Source of the DNA: Tissierellia bacterium
Lineage (GTDB): Bacteria; Bacillota; Clostridia; Tissierellales; Peptoniphilaceae
Direction: 5' to 3'
NCBI GenBank assembly: GCA_030537875.1
Contig: JAUNVC010000010.1
Coordinates: 1 to 49,568 of the forward strand
Length of the DNA: 49,568 nucleotides
Positions 18,636 through 27,144 of this stretch are shown piece after piece; position 1 is the first letter of the stretch, and each line of letters begins with the position of its first letter. The position numbers and the translations under genes were made by a program. The notes below the pieces were generated by a model that worked only from the letters and a program-made list of their open reading frames with translations, ran no database searches and was not told the origin of the DNA.

Positions 18636-18665
18636 AGAGGAAAGGGCCGTGAGGCTCTTTCCTCT
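18636..18665 (+). terminator. Strong hairpin after protease 2 (no T-run)
   Basis: A 13-bp stem with one G-T pair (AGAGGAAAGGGCC, GTGA loop, GGCTCTTTCCTCT). The usual T-run is absent, so it may stabilise the 3' end or be a weak terminator. Confidence 0.6.
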
Positions 18666-18693
18666 GCTTATAGGATAGAAGAAGATGATAGAA

Positions 18694-18722
18694 TTGACAG
18701 TGCGTAATCAATATGTCATACT
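18694..18722 (+). promoter_or_regulatory. Promoter of regulator 2
   Basis: TTGACA (18694-18699), 17 bases, CATACT (18717-18722), 20 bases before the ATG. It has the same -35, spacing and -10 as the promoter of regulator 1. Confidence 0.75.
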
Positions 18723-18742
18723 ACAATTAAGGGGGAAGTGAC

Positions 18743-19828
18743 ATGGAATATACTCGAGAGATAAATCTATTGCTTGAGGCCGCAGTTTATCTTGGAAATC
18801 GGGCCAATACCTACAAAACCATCAATATGGAGGAAAGGCTCAAGGCTAGAAATATATCAGATTTGGAGGAGTTTCAGGAACAGTATCAACCCTTAAAAAA
18901 GTTAATTCAAACCATGGATCGTGAAATCAAGATCCCCAAAAAATCTATGGAAAAAATTTTCAAGGAGTTTCCTGGCTTCCCGTTCAATAGCATTGGGGGA
19001 TACTCGCCGGGATTTATATTACTCTATCCTGGAGAAGAACCCTTTGATAAGGATTTGGATGAATTTCTTCACAAAAAAAGAACAATGAACAGAGAGGAGA
19101 TTTACAGAAATCTTCTTATGGCCATAGACTTTAAGGATGAAGTGAAAGAAACGGATGGAGGGTTTGCGGATCTGTTTTTGAAGAAAGTCACAGAGATGGA
19201 CTTGCAGCCTGAGGTAAAATTGGGAATTCTCCAACTTCAACCTAGGTATGAAGAATATTTAGAGGAAATGGGTAAGTTACTCCGTCCTGTACTCAATTTT
19301 CTCCAAGACCATATCGACGAACTAAATACCATTGCAGAACCATTTTTTCAGCGTTTAACCAATCCAGAAAGCGAAGCCTATGTCAAAGAAACGGCAGGAC
19401 TCACCGATGATGGAAAGAGTGAAGTGGAAATTATTCCGTTGGTCTTGGGACCGGACACCAATGTCCTTGTAGAACCTATGGGTCAAGATAAGGGATATGT
19501 ATATGCTGGCGTACTGAGAGATCTTCTGAAGAAACTCATGTATTCCAAAATTATGACAGCAGATAATGCTTTTGACAGAGTGAAACTACTGGGAGACCGA
19601 ACAAGATTTGATATTTTACTCTTGTTGCGAGAAAATGATGCCTATGCCTCAGAATTGGCTGATCAAATGCAGCTCGCCAGAAATACGATTCATCATCATA
19701 TGACCAGACTCATTGATGCCGACTTAGTTACTCCGATTCTTGATGGAAATAAAGTCATCTATAGCTTAAACAAGGATCGAATGGGAGATTTATTAGATAA
19801 ATTGCATACCTTTTTAATTGGGAAATAG
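18743..19828 (+). CDS. ArsR-type winged-helix transcription regulator, paralogue of regulator 1 (regulator 2)
   Basis: A 361-residue soluble protein aligning end to end with the product of 10234-11322; by eye more than half the residues agree, with blocks such as FPGFPFNSIGGYS, VYAGVLRDLLKKLMYS and VKLLGDRTRFDILL. The C-terminus is an ArsR-type winged helix (recognition region LARNTIHHHMTRLIDADLV). The N-terminal ~260 residues form the same unrecognised domain. It follows SLH protease 2 just as regulator 1 follows protease 1 and ends at the right copy of the repeated terminator. AAGGGGG lies upstream of the ATG. A ligand- or stress-responsive repressor of the protease genes is plausible but not shown. 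Confidence 0.82.
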   Translation: MEYTREINLLLEAAVYLGNRANTYKTINMEERLKARNISDLEEFQEQYQPLKKLIQTMDREIKIPKKSMEKIFKEFPGFPFNSIGGYSPGFILLYPGEEPFDKDLDEFLHKKRTMNREEIYRNLLMAIDFKDEVKETDGGFADLFLKKVTEMDLQPEVKLGILQLQPRYEEYLEEMGKLLRPVLNFLQDHIDELNTIAEPFFQRLTNPESEAYVKETAGLTDDGKSEVEIIPLVLGPDTNVLVEPMGQDKGYVYAGVLRDLLKKLMYSKIMTADNAFDRVKLLGDRTRFDILLLLRENDAYASELADQMQLARNTIHHHMTRLIDADLVTPILDGNKVIYSLNKDRMGDLLDKLHTFLIGK

Positions 19829-19830
19829 AA

Positions 19831-19869
19831 AGAAAGGACTGGGAACAGTCCTTTTTTTGGTGGAGACAG
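19831..19869 (+). repeat. 39-bp direct repeat, right copy (contains a terminator)
   Basis: Identical to 5704-5742. It includes a terminator (stem AAAGGACT/AGTCCTTT, 19833-19854, then T-run) serving regulator 2, and nine to eleven further identical bases past the T-run. Confidence 0.9.
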
Positions 19870-19889
19870 CATGGGGAATATGGTATAAT
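19861..19889 (+). promoter_or_regulatory. Candidate promoter of the DUF2075-type gene
   Basis: TATAAT at 19884-19889 with TGGAGA at a 17-base distance. The -35 is weak and lies within the right copy of the 39-bp repeat. Confidence 0.45.
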
Positions 19890-19922
19890 TTGGTATAGTA
19901 GAGCGGAAGTGGGGAGTGAAAG

Positions 19923-21917
19923 ATGAATAGGGCGTATTATTATGACAATATAAAGAAATTTTTGAATCAAGAACAAGACATCATTTTAGCTGAAATGGTA
20001 TCGAACAATCAATTTGATTTAACTGATCTTCAAAGGAATTCATGGATTGAGGAGATAAAAATATTAAAAGAACAATTAAAGTATTTTGATGAAGGATATG
20101 TTGCTTTGGAATATACGATTCCTCGGATTGGAAAGAGAATTGATGCAGTGTTTTTATATAAGGGAGTTGTATTTTTATTAGAATTTAAGGTAGGGAATTC
20201 AGCCCACACAAATAAAGACAAAGAGCAGGTGATAGATTATGCTTTAGATCTGAATAGTTTTCACAAGGAGAGTTATAATAAATTACTAGTACCAATTCTG
20301 ATTTGCACGGAGTCTAAGTATGGAGAATTTGATGAAGAGATATTGTATAAAAGTTCAGAAGAGAGGTTCAATGTACAAAGAGGCAGAATTTTAGAGGTGC
20401 AACTATGTAATAAGGAGAATTTGGCTGAATGCATACGAAAAGTAGCGGTCAATCATCCTAATGAGATGAATGTTTCTCCCCTTGATTGGATAAATTCTAT
20501 TTATATGCCTAGTCCTACTATTGTTGAGGCAGCACAAGCTTTGTACCATGGACATAGAGTTGAGGATATATCACGTAATGATGCTAATGCTACCAATTTA
20601 ACGAAAACAACTGAGGCAATTGCCAAGATTATTGATTACAGTAAAAATGAGAGAAAAAAGTCTATTTGTTTTGTAACAGGAGTTCCGGGGGCAGGAAAAA
20701 CTCTTGCTGGTTTAAACATTGCTGTGGATCGTCAAAGGATTGATGAAAATGAGCATGCTGTTTTTTTATCTGGTAATGGACCGCTTGTAGAAGTCTTACA
20801 AGAATCTTTAGCTAGGGACGATGTAAAAAGAAATGGAATTAGAAAGAATGAAGCAAAGAGAAAGGCAAAGGAATTTATCCAGAATATACATCACTTCAGA
20901 GATGATGCTCTAGCTTTGTCCGATCCACCCATAGAAAAAGTAGCTATTTTTGATGAAGCACAAAGAGCATGGGACGATACCAACTTAAGCAACTTTATGA
21001 AGCGAAAAAAAGGGAAAATTGATTTTAACTATTCAGAACCGGAGTTTTTAATTGATGTAATGAATCGTCATGAAGATTGGAGCGTTATTATATGTCTAAT
21101 TGGTGGAGGACAAGAGATAAATACGGGAGAAGCAGGTTTACCAGAATGGTTTAATTCATTAAATAAAAAATTCAGAAATTGGGAAATATACGTTTCGGAT
21201 AGAATTGTAGATTATGAATATACATCGGGTAAATCTCTAGTAGAAATGTTTCAAGACTTACACTGTACTATTGAAAGAGATCTCCATTTGTCAGTTTCTC
21301 TTAGATCATTTAGAAGTGAGAAAGTGTCGGACTTCGTTAAGGCTGTTCTTGATGTAAATAGGGAAGCGGCTCGTGATTTATATTTGCAATTCAAAGATGT
21401 GTATCCCATATGTATTACTAGAGACTTGATCAAAGCAAAAAAATGGATAAGAAACAAAGCAAAAGGCTCACAGAGGTATGGAATGATTGCAAGTTCAGGA
21501 GCCAAAAGGTTACGCTCACATGGTATTTGGGTGCAAAATAAAATAGATGCACCCAATTGGTTCCTAAATGACAAAAATGATGTTCGTTCTTCTTTCTTTA
21601 TGGAAGAAACCGCTACAGAATTCGATATTCAGGGTTTAGAACTAGATTGGACTTTGTTGTGTTGGGATGCAGATCTTAGATTTATAGGTGGGGAATTTAA
21701 ATATTTTAACTTTGCAGGAACAAAGTGGCAGGTAGTTGGTCAGGAAAGACGAATTCAATATTTAAAAAATACTTATCGAGTATTGATGACTCGCGCGAGA
21801 CAGGGATTTGTAATTTTTGTCCCCTGTGGAGATAATAACGATACCACTAGAAAGACATCCTATTATAATGGAATCTACAATTATTTTATTTCACTAGGGC
21901 TAGAATCTTTGGATTAA
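19923..21917 (+). CDS. DUF2075-type protein: nuclease-like domain plus superfamily 1 helicase-like ATPase
   Basis: A 664-residue protein. The N-terminal 100 residues resemble a PD-(D/E)xK nuclease: E63, D74 (RIDAVF) and E87-F-K89 (LLEFKVG) are spaced as that fold's active site. From residue 245 there is an SF1 helicase-like ATPase: Walker A GVPGAGKT (253-260), Walker B IFDEAQ with DEAQ at 344-347, a GGGQEI motif, and late motifs EFDIQGLELD and RVLMTRARQG. This order fits the DUF2075 (COG3410) family. Such proteins often occur in defence islands, so nucleic-acid processing against foreign DNA is a reasonable guess but unproven. The gene is visibly more AT-rich than its neighbours. GGGGAG precedes the ATG. 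It starts 53 bases after the right copy of the 39-bp repeat. Confidence 0.85.
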   Translation: MNRAYYYDNIKKFLNQEQDIILAEMVSNNQFDLTDLQRNSWIEEIKILKEQLKYFDEGYVALEYTIPRIGKRIDAVFLYKGVVFLLEFKVGNSAHTNKDKEQVIDYALDLNSFHKESYNKLLVPILICTESKYGEFDEEILYKSSEERFNVQRGRILEVQLCNKENLAECIRKVAVNHPNEMNVSPLDWINSIYMPSPTIVEAAQALYHGHRVEDISRNDANATNLTKTTEAIAKIIDYSKNERKKSICFVTGVPGAGKTLAGLNIAVDRQRIDENEHAVFLSGNGPLVEVLQESLARDDVKRNGIRKNEAKRKAKEFIQNIHHFRDDALALSDPPIEKVAIFDEAQRAWDDTNLSNFMKRKKGKIDFNYSEPEFLIDVMNRHEDWSVIICLIGGGQEINTGEAGLPEWFNSLNKKFRNWEIYVSDRIVDYEYTSGKSLVEMFQDLHCTIERDLHLSVSLRSFRSEKVSDFVKAVLDVNREAARDLYLQFKDVYPICITRDLIKAKKWIRNKAKGSQRYGMIASSGAKRLRSHGIWVQNKIDAPNWFLNDKNDVRSSFFMEETATEFDIQGLELDWTLLCWDADLRFIGGEFKYFNFAGTKWQVVGQERRIQYLKNTYRVLMTRARQGFVIFVPCGDNNDTTRKTSYYNGIYNYFISLGLESLD

Positions 21918-21963
21918 ATTGTGTAAAGTAGAGAATACATGTAAAACAAAGGATACGTAACAA

Positions 21964-22698
21964 ATGAAGATACTAATCATTCACGGGTGGATGAATTCTC
22001 AGGAGAGATATAGGGATCTTGGGAGCCGATTGCAAGATGTGGCCCAGGTGGAGTACTATGAGTTTCCTGGGTTTGGGTCCAGGGCCTATGGTTCTTTTCG
22101 TTTCAACATATTGGAGAAATACAGGGAGGATTTGTCTTCTTTTTTAAGGGGGCGTTCCTATGATTTGATTGTGACCCATTCCATGGGAGGGAACATTTTG
22201 CTCCGTGTATTGGAGAGGGAAGATGTGGATGCAAGGGCCATTCTTTTTTCCAATACGGCATATTTTGGTGTGGATTCGCTAAAGCCCCTTGCATGGTGTA
22301 CTCCTATCCCTGTGGCTGGGTTGGTTCTTTTTCGCATGTTGCCCCAGAGGTTTGCTTGGAGGGTGGCAAAAAAAATTGCCCATGGCATGTTCCATCGGTA
22401 CAAATCCTATGATGAGATTACGTTTCACGATGTGCGTCGTGCCAATCCCATGGCCGCAGGACTTTGTCTTACGGGGCTTACCTATGATAGATTCCGGTAT
22501 TCGGGTAGAAAGAGAAAGGCCAAATTTTATGTTAGTTACAGTGAGGAAGATTGGGAGGTATCTCGCAAAAAGACCGATCTTTTGATTCGGGATTTGAATC
22601 CTCTAGGAGTATGTTCTTTCCCCGGTGGACATATGGTGGCCTTGGAGGCCAAGGAGGCGTATGAGAAGTTCCTTCGAAGGTTGCTTCGTACTATTTAA
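21964..22698 (+). CDS. Alpha/beta hydrolase
   Basis: A 244-residue alpha/beta-hydrolase-fold protein. The start, MKILIIHGWMNSQERY, gives strand 3 and an HGW oxyanion loop. The nucleophile elbow is THSMGGN (Ser at about residue 67), and the likely catalytic His is in PGGHMVALEA near the end. The size and the Asp/Glu-rich YSEEDWEV segment before the His suit small serine hydrolases of the YdeN/RBBP9 or BioH type. The substrate is unknown. AAAGGA precedes the ATG, and a terminator follows the stop. It may be transcribed with the DUF2075 gene 46 bases upstream. Confidence 0.82.
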   Translation: MKILIIHGWMNSQERYRDLGSRLQDVAQVEYYEFPGFGSRAYGSFRFNILEKYREDLSSFLRGRSYDLIVTHSMGGNILLRVLEREDVDARAILFSNTAYFGVDSLKPLAWCTPIPVAGLVLFRMLPQRFAWRVAKKIAHGMFHRYKSYDEITFHDVRRANPMAAGLCLTGLTYDRFRYSGRKRKAKFYVSYSEEDWEVSRKKTDLLIRDLNPLGVCSFPGGHMVALEAKEAYEKFLRRLLRTI

Positions 22699-22703
22699 AA
22701 ATT

Positions 22704-22738
22704 ACCCCTCAGGAGAAATCTGTTGGGGGTGTTTTTTT
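22704..22738 (+). terminator. Intrinsic terminator after the hydrolase gene
   Basis: ACCCC/GGGGT stem (22704-22708 with 22726-22730), an inner CAG/CTG pairing and a seven-T run. Confidence 0.8.
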
Positions 22739-22829
22739 GTTGAAAGGAAAAGAGAAACATTCCATGAAAGATGGCATCGTGCATTGCTTATGGCGGACAG
22801 GGGGGACAAAAAACACTAAAAACTTTTTA

Positions 22830-22858
22830 TTGACAACATTGCTTCTCTGTGATAAAAT
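22830..22858 (+). promoter_or_regulatory. SigA-type promoter of the symporter gene
   Basis: TTGACA (22830-22835), 17 bases, TAAAAT (22853-22858), with the start codon 30 bases on. Confidence 0.85.
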
Positions 22859-22887
22859 AGAAAAAATTTACCTAAGGGAGGAGTCAT

Positions 22888-24105
22888 ATGCAAAAGAAAA
22901 AGCTGAATCTGTCCGTTCAGATTCTCATTGGATTGGTCCTAGGAATCGTTGCGGGTCTCTTGCTTCAAAAGAACCCTGAAATTGCGACGAAGTACATTCG
23001 ACCCCTAGGAACCGTATTTCTCAACGCCATTAAGATGATTATTGTTCCCCTTGTTTTTTCATCTTTGGTGGTGGGAGTATGTAATTTAAACGATATCAAC
23101 AAGCTGGGGTCCCTCGGAGGGAAGACGTTTTTATACTATATGTTTACTACCCTACTTGCTGTAAGTCTGGGATTGGTCTTTGCCAACATTTTAAATCCCG
23201 GATTGGGTTTTGCATTGCCGACGGAGGAGCTCATCGTCGAGGCCAAGGAAGCACCGAGCTTCATTGAAACCCTTGTCAATATTATCCCCTCCAATCCTCT
23301 ACAGAGTTTGGTGGGGGGCAATATGCTTCAAATTATCGTATTTGCCCTGGTCCTTGGAGCAGGAATTTTGGTCATCGGCGAGAGGGGGCGGGCACTCTAT
23401 CAAGTATTTGATGGACTTGCTGAAACCATGTATAAAATCACCGGTTGGATCATGCGATTGGCTCCCATTGGGGTCTTTGGATTGATGACTCCCGTGGTGG
23501 CAAGCCAAGGAATGGATGTGTTACAACCCCTTCTTAAGGTAATCATTGCGGTCTATCTGGCTTCCATTGCCCATATGCTCATTACCTACTCCTTGACGGT
23601 TCGATTCTTGGGTAGAAGAAGCCCCTTGGAATTTTTCAAGGGAGCATTCCCCGCTTGGGTCACTGCCTTTACCACGGCTTCGTCTTCCGGGACCTTGCCC
23701 GTATCCATTGCCTGTGCAGAGGAAAATTTAAAGGTACCCAAGCCCGTGGCATCCTTTGTATTGCCCCTCGGCGCCACCATTAACATGGATGGTACAGCCA
23801 TCTATCAAGGGGTATGTGTCCTCTTTATCGCCCAAGTCTATGGATTGGATTTGAGTTTTGCACAGCAAATCACCGTTGTACTTACAGCAACCTTGGCATC
23901 CATCGGTACTGCCGGTGTGCCGGGCGCTGGACTCATCATGCTTTCCATGGTTCTCCATTCGGTGGGGCTGCCCTTAGAGGGAATCGCCCTTGTGGCGGGA
24001 ATCGATAGAATCCTTGATATGATGAGAACATCGGTAAACGTACTGGGAGATATTTCCGCATCGGTCATTGTTTCCCGTGGTGTCGATGTCCAACAACAAG
24101 AATAA
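22888..24105 (+). CDS. Dicarboxylate/amino acid:cation symporter (DAACS family)
   Basis: A 405-residue membrane protein of the glutamate/dicarboxylate symporter family (GltP/GltT/DctA type). Family hallmarks are the N-terminal IKMIIVPLVFSSLVVG segment, the serine-rich reentrant loop TTASSSGTLPVS, the ATINMDGTAIYQG helix with the NMDGT motif for sodium coordination, and the C-terminal IDRILDMMRTSVNVLGD helix with the substrate-binding Asp/Arg region. It imports acidic or neutral amino acids or dicarboxylates with Na+ or H+. The MRTSVNV stretch retains an Arg consistent with an acidic substrate, but this is inference. AAGGGAGGAG precedes the ATG. Single-gene unit between a promoter and a convergent terminator. 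Confidence 0.92.
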   Translation: MQKKKLNLSVQILIGLVLGIVAGLLLQKNPEIATKYIRPLGTVFLNAIKMIIVPLVFSSLVVGVCNLNDINKLGSLGGKTFLYYMFTTLLAVSLGLVFANILNPGLGFALPTEELIVEAKEAPSFIETLVNIIPSNPLQSLVGGNMLQIIVFALVLGAGILVIGERGRALYQVFDGLAETMYKITGWIMRLAPIGVFGLMTPVVASQGMDVLQPLLKVIIAVYLASIAHMLITYSLTVRFLGRRSPLEFFKGAFPAWVTAFTTASSSGTLPVSIACAEENLKVPKPVASFVLPLGATINMDGTAIYQGVCVLFIAQVYGLDLSFAQQITVVLTATLASIGTAGVPGAGLIMLSMVLHSVGLPLEGIALVAGIDRILDMMRTSVNVLGDISASVIVSRGVDVQQQE

Positions 24106-24118
24106 TGGTACAAAAAGA

Positions 24119-24136
24119 GGGAGTCTTCGGACTCCC
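24119..24136. terminator. Convergent terminator with UUCG tetraloop
   Basis: GGGAGTC-TTCG-GACTCCC. On the minus strand it is followed by CTTTTTG, making it a good terminator for dacF; on the plus strand it ends the symporter transcript with a poorer T-run. Confidence 0.8.
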
Positions 24137-25309
24137 TTAAACTATGCTTTTTATTTTTTTCCAGAGTCGTTTGAAAAAACCGCTTTTCTCCACCGTTTCC
24201 TTTGCCACGAGTTCCATCTGATAGACCACTTTTCCATCTTCCAAAAGAAGCATCTGTCCGAGGGTGTCCCCCTCTTGGATGGTTTCTTCCGGCATGGCAT
24301 AAAATTCCCGTTTTAATTTGTAATTTTTTCGCAAATCCAATACCAGGTCCATGGGGCTTCGAACGGCCGTTTGGATCGTAGGTTGTTCAAAGAGAATGGG
24401 ATCTAGTTCTCGTTCATAGATTTTATCTGTAGATAGCACCCTTTGCCAGCGGAAGGATTGAAGACCGAAATCTAAAAGTTCTTTGGTTTTTTTTAATCGT
24501 TCTCCATCGGTTTTTGCCCCCAACACAAAGGATACGATTCTCCGCTGTCCTTCTCTCCCTTCGGCCTCTTGGGTCAGGGTGGCAATGAGGCATTTTCCGG
24601 CTTTGGTGGTGGTTCCTGTTTTGAGTCCATCCAGGGTGGGATAGGTTTTTTCTCGTAAAAGGGGATTGGTGTTGGTGACGGTAACCACATAGCGTTCTAA
24701 GGTATATTGGGGCTTTTTGGTGTATTCTAGCACCTCCGGATAGTGTTGGAGCAAATGCTTGACAAGCAAAATAAGATCTTGGATGGTGGAGGTGTTTTGA
24801 TCGTCGGTGGATAGAATGGGAAGACCGTGGGAATTGATAAATCGTGTATGTTCCATCCCCAACTCTTTGGCCCGCTGGTTCATAGCTTTGACAAAGGCTT
24901 CTTCAGTGCCGCTATGGGCTTTGGCAAGAAGGAGTGCTGAGGAATTGGCTGAGCGTACGAGAAGTAAATTTAAAGCTTCTTCCACCGTAATTTTATGGCC
25001 CGGTTGCAAGGGAACATCGGAGCCGTAGAGGGATGTTTCCTCTTGAGTGTAGGTTAGCTCCATATCTTTTGTGAGTGTTCCCTGGTGGAGGGCATCAAAA
25101 ATCAAATCGGCCACCATGAGTTTGGATATACTGGCAATGGCTACGATTTCCTCGATGTTTTTTCCTTCCAATATGCGATCTTCCACTGCATCGTAAAGAG
25201 CATAGATGATTTCTTGATCTTTGGCATATTGGTGATGGGGTACAATGTAAAGGAATAAGAAAAAGACCGCTACCAACAGGAGGGTCTTGCGTTTTATGTT
25301 AAAAAACAT
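24137..25309 (-). CDS. dacF: D-alanyl-D-alanine carboxypeptidase (DacF/PBP5-like)
   Basis: A 390-residue low-molecular-weight penicillin-binding protein that would trim the terminal D-Ala from peptidoglycan pentapeptides. It has an N-terminal membrane/signal segment (LLLVAVFFLFLYIV), then the three active-site motifs: SxxK in IASISKLMVAD, SxN in LLVRSANSSALL, and KTG in DGLKTGTTTKAG. A C-terminal beta domain (about residues 290-375) carries EGDTLGQMLLLEDGKVVYQ. The end (FFKRLWKKIKS) is an amphipathic basic helix, typical for membrane attachment of this family. It follows the VanZ gene by 11 bases in the same unit. The symbol follows family resemblance; dacA-type alternatives cannot be excluded. 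Confidence 0.9.
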   Translation of the reverse strand: MFFNIKRKTLLLVAVFFLFLYIVPHHQYAKDQEIIYALYDAVEDRILEGKNIEEIVAIASISKLMVADLIFDALHQGTLTKDMELTYTQEETSLYGSDVPLQPGHKITVEEALNLLLVRSANSSALLLAKAHSGTEEAFVKAMNQRAKELGMEHTRFINSHGLPILSTDDQNTSTIQDLILLVKHLLQHYPEVLEYTKKPQYTLERYVVTVTNTNPLLREKTYPTLDGLKTGTTTKAGKCLIATLTQEAEGREGQRRIVSFVLGAKTDGERLKKTKELLDFGLQSFRWQRVLSTDKIYERELDPILFEQPTIQTAVRSPMDLVLDLRKNYKLKREFYAMPEETIQEGDTLGQMLLLEDGKVVYQMELVAKETVEKSGFFKRLWKKIKSIV

Positions 25310-25320
25310 GGATACCTCTC

Positions 25321-25779
25321 TTATGAATTCATGTAGGCGTAACGAAGTGCTTTATATAACAAATATCCCAGCGTGGCACCGAAAAGATTCAAGAGCAGGT
25401 GATCGGTGCTTGTGATGCCGGATTTGGTCAGATATTGTAAAATTTCAATGGAAAAAGATATGGCTGCTGCCACACCCAATATGGGTAGATAGGTTTTGGT
25501 TCTTTTGTCCAAAAAGGGAAGAATAAATCCCAGTGGTAGGAAAAAGACAATATGCCCGGCCACAGGGGTGAGAGCATCGGCGTTAGTCCATGTGCTTGCT
25601 TTAAAAAGACTTCCCAGTGCGGAGGTGTTTTGAAAGGGTATGAGTTCCAATCCACGCATGGCATGGCCACTTAGGATTCTGGTAAAAATTGAGTGCTTTA
25701 AAAGTACATACATATAGTAGATAAAAACGAGGATGGCAATCATTCGCACGATGATTGCTCGTTCTGATTTCTGCGACAT
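25321..25779 (-). CDS. VanZ-family membrane protein
   Basis: A 152-residue protein with four membrane segments. The core FLPLGFILPFL and the following LSFSIEILQYL-type helix match the VanZ-like family, which includes a teicoplanin-resistance protein and many uncharacterised relatives. The frame is open to a GTG at 25785, but that codon overlaps the ribosome binding site; AGGAGG ends five bases before the ATG at 25779, so MSQKSER is taken as the start. It shares a promoter (25797-25825) with dacF, suggesting an envelope function. Glycopeptide resistance is not implied: no vanHAX genes are nearby. Confidence 0.85.
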   Translation of the reverse strand: MSQKSERAIIVRMIAILVFIYYMYVLLKHSIFTRILSGHAMRGLELIPFQNTSALGSLFKASTWTNADALTPVAGHIVFFLPLGFILPFLDKRTKTYLPILGVAAAISFSIEILQYLTKSGITSTDHLLLNLFGATLGYLLYKALRYAYMNS

Positions 25780-25796
25780 AGGCACCTCCTCTTTTT

Positions 25797-25825
25797 ATTA
25801 TAGGAAAGTTAGGATGAAATTGCAA
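25797..25825 (-). promoter_or_regulatory. SigA-type promoter of the VanZ-dacF pair
   Basis: On the minus strand: TTGCAA (25820-25825), 17 bases, TATAAT (25797-25802). Confidence 0.82.
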
Positions 25826-25938
25826 GAAAGAAGACGGGACCTTTCAAAAGATCTATCATGTATTTTAAATCAAATCCCTTAGAAGCTATATTATGGATAA
25901 AAAATATGTTACAATAGGAGCATGAAAAGGAGGAAGCT

Positions 25939-27141
25939 ATGATACAAGTATTTTCTGAAATTACTCCCTTGAAGAAAGTGATTTTACATCGGCCGGGTAG
26001 AGAGCTTTTGAATCTGGCACCGGATATGTTGCCGGAGCTTTTATTTGATGAAATTCCCTACTTGGATAAGGCCGTAGAAGAACACGATGCCTTTGCAGAT
26101 ATCTTCCGCAAAGAGGGAGTAGAAGTATATTACTTAGAAGATTTGGCGGCCAAGGCCATTGAAAAAGAACAAGTCAAGCGAGCTTTCATCGATGATTTTA
26201 TAAAGGAATCCCATATCACGTCGCCTAGAGAAGAAGCTTTTGTTCGTGAATTGCTGGAAGGATTGGAAGGCAAGGATCTCATTCTTCGAACCATGGAAGG
26301 GATTCGTAGAGAGACCATGGGAGAATATCCCTGCAAGAGCTTAACGGATTTTATTTCTAGAGAAAATTATTTTATCACCAACCCCATGCCCAATCTCTAC
26401 TTTACCCGAGATCCCTTCAGTCTTATGGGGACCAAAGTAAGTCTCAATCGGATGTGGAGTGATATTCGAAACAGAGAAACAATTTATGGAAAGTATATTT
26501 TTGAACATCATCCCGATTTTTCTGGCACCGAGTTTTATTATAAGAGGGAATCAGCCCATTCCATCGAAGGGGGAGACGAACTTATCGTAAGCCAAGATAC
26601 CATCGCCATTGGTATCTCACAGAGAACAGAGGCCAAAGCTGTGGAACAAATTGCAGAATCCATATTATTCGCGGGAGAATTTAAGCAAGTGCTGGCCTTC
26701 GTCATTCCCAAGAAGAGAGCCTTTATGCACCTTGATACGGTCTTTACCATGATTGATCACGATTGTTTTACGGTGCATCCCGAAATTGAAGGCCCCTTGG
26801 AGGTCTATTCATTGACCAAGCCGGGTAGTGATATTGTGGTGACCAAAGAAGAGGGGACACTGGAGCAAATCCTAGGAAAGACCCTGCAACTTGATCAAGT
26901 GCGATTGATTCGTTGTGCTGGAGGAAACCCACTGGATGCTTCGAGAGAACAATGGAGTGATGGTTCCAATACACTGGCCATTCGCCCAGGAGAAGTGATT
27001 GTCTATGATAGAAACACGGTGACAAACGAAGTCCTCGACAAGGCAGGTGTGAAACTTCATGTCATGGTTTCTGGCGAGCTCAGTCGTGGTAGAGGGGGCC
27101 CCCGTTGTATGTCTATGCCTCTCGTCCGTGAAAAAGAATAA
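25939..27141 (+). CDS. arcA: Arginine deiminase
   Basis: A 400-residue protein matching arginine deiminase, which hydrolyses L-arginine to citrulline and ammonia as the first step of the arginine dihydrolase pathway. Characteristic segments are NLYFTRDPF, SIEGGDELIV, MHLDTVFTMID (catalytic His and Asp), CAGGNPLDASREQWSDGSNTL, and the C-terminal GGPRCMSMPLVR with the catalytic Cys at about residue 390. The length is normal. AAGGAGG lies before the ATG. No ornithine carbamoyltransferase, carbamate kinase or arginine/ornithine antiporter gene is adjacent, so here arcA is a single-gene unit; partners, if present, are elsewhere. Two consecutive hairpins end the transcript. Confidence 0.96.
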   Translation: MIQVFSEITPLKKVILHRPGRELLNLAPDMLPELLFDEIPYLDKAVEEHDAFADIFRKEGVEVYYLEDLAAKAIEKEQVKRAFIDDFIKESHITSPREEAFVRELLEGLEGKDLILRTMEGIRRETMGEYPCKSLTDFISRENYFITNPMPNLYFTRDPFSLMGTKVSLNRMWSDIRNRETIYGKYIFEHHPDFSGTEFYYKRESAHSIEGGDELIVSQDTIAIGISQRTEAKAVEQIAESILFAGEFKQVLAFVIPKKRAFMHLDTVFTMIDHDCFTVHPEIEGPLEVYSLTKPGSDIVVTKEEGTLEQILGKTLQLDQVRLIRCAGGNPLDASREQWSDGSNTLAIRPGEVIVYDRNTVTNEVLDKAGVKLHVMVSGELSRGRGGPRCMSMPLVREKE

Positions 27142-27144
27142 AAA

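Noticed and set aside
21964-22698. Reading the hydrolase as part of a toxin or defence pair with the DUF2075 gene
   Set aside because: Only adjacency supports it; the protein is a generic alpha/beta hydrolase, and its base composition is like the rest of the chromosome, not like the DUF2075 gene.
22737-22979. An 80-codon frame that looks like a leader peptide before the DAACS symporter
   Set aside because: It spans the symporter promoter at 22830-22858 and runs out of frame into the symporter gene; no ribosome binding site is seen.
25939-27141. A complete arginine deiminase operon
   Set aside because: Only arcA is present; both neighbouring units are unrelated and terminators lie on the right side.
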